In this document: piece by piece, positions 63,640 to 64,000 of the stretch
How positions within the stretch are numbered: the first letter of the stretch is position 1
Layout: each line of letters begins with the position of its first letter
Source of the DNA: Gyrodactylus bullatarudis
Lineage: Eukaryota > Platyhelminthes > Monogenea > Gyrodactylidea > Gyrodactylidae
Direction: 5' to 3'
Assembly (NCBI GenBank): GCA_012064415.1
Contig: SSNU01000367.1
Location: 1-64,000, forward strand
Length of the DNA stretch: 64,000 nt
Position numbers and translations under genes: made by a program
The notes under the pieces: generated by a model
Database searches by the model: none
Told to the model about the DNA's origin: nothing
Seen by the model: only the letters and a program-made list of their open reading frames with translations

Positions 63640-64000
63640 AAAGACACCCTCAATATCCTTAGGAAGCTAAATGTCAGCGAAGCAAATATTAAAAAGAAGA
63701 GGGCCAATAGTGGAACCCTGGGGAAGCCCAGAATTTATCTTGACGAGATTGCTATTAGTGGCGTTGAAGGAAACATATTGCATCTTTTTCGATAAAAAAT
63801 ACATAGTAAGGTTTATTATGAAAGGGTTTATGTTTAATTCGATTAGTTTTTTTTAATATACGAAAATTTTAGTCTACCAAAAGCCTTGGAAATATCAAGG
63901 TAATGGATTAGTAAATAAGACGTTGATTTCAATAGGGGGAGGGAGTAATCGAGACAACTGAGCAGATTACTTGAGGTATTTCTGCTCGATACAAATCCAT
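63640..64000 (-). pseudogene. LINE reverse-transcriptase fragment, continues past window end
   Basis: On the minus strand the frame, with stops, reads VSSRNTSSNLLSCLDYS, then LDISKAFGRLKFSYI, FLSKKMQYVSFN and SGLPQGSTIGPLLFNI. These are RT blocks 2-4 of a non-LTR element; the first catalytic Asp motif (LDISKAF) and the PQGS block are clear. It may belong with the fragment at 50,660, which starts at the next motif (FADD), but is an independent insertion. Confidence 0.8.

Overview
Eukaryotic, AT-rich DNA from a bilaterian animal. The standard code is used, genes are split by GT-AG introns (many of only 23-40 nt), and the gene set is metazoan: GCN1, MRPL43, DHX16, U2AF2, BRCA2, ZMAT2, BCCIP, a type-2 cystatin, Unkempt, LRSAM1 and an NPY/NPF-like neuropeptide precursor. 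Very short introns, compact gene spacing and Penelope-like elements would fit a small-genome invertebrate such as a mesozoan or rotifer, but this lineage call is inference and cannot be fixed from the window.

Layout. 1-2,100: decayed transposon fragments (LINE endonuclease, piggyBac-like and pogo-like transposase remnants). 2,102-16,186: two same-strand copies of an eight-exon MFS (oxalate/formate-antiporter-like) transporter gene. The first has a 5.5-kb intron holding a palindromic 3.1-kb transposon with a nested foldback element. The second has a 2.3-kb intron holding a deleted Tc1-like element. 16,293-38,330: a dense gene block, GCN1(+), MRPL43(-), DHX16(+), U2AF2(-), BRCA2(-), ZMAT2(+), BCCIP(-), cystatin(+). 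Three spliceosome proteins (DHX16/Prp2, U2AF65, ZMAT2/Snu23) and the BRCA2/BCCIP pair lie within 10 kb. 39,367-50,272: Unkempt(-) with two long repeat-bearing introns, an unrecognised 213-residue protein(+) sharing its divergent promoter region, and LRSAM1(-). 50,300-64,000: gene-poor repeat territory with LINE fragments, an almost full-length decayed Penelope-like element, a tRNA-like SINE, several palindromic MITE-like elements and one small secreted-peptide gene.

Most interesting structure: hammerhead-ribozyme-like motifs (CTGATGA ... GAAA) occur in both inverted terminal repeats of the Penelope-like element, in both terminal repeats of the 3.1-kb palindromic element, and alone near 58.2 kb. 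In each case stems I and III can be drawn as a type-I hammerhead. A further helix, whose sequence differs completely between the three families but stays complementary, can pair the segment just 5' of stem I with the segment between the two core motifs. Other points: a BRCA2 with five almost identical BRC repeats in which the usual FxTA alanine is glycine; an NPY-like precursor ending in RLAIG with the family's phase-2 intron position kept; a long acidic insert in GCN1; Unkempt without a RING finger; and a gene-conversion tract between the two MFS genes.

Exon boundaries below were placed by hand from splice signals and reading-frame continuity, and paralogue comparison where possible. They are predictions.
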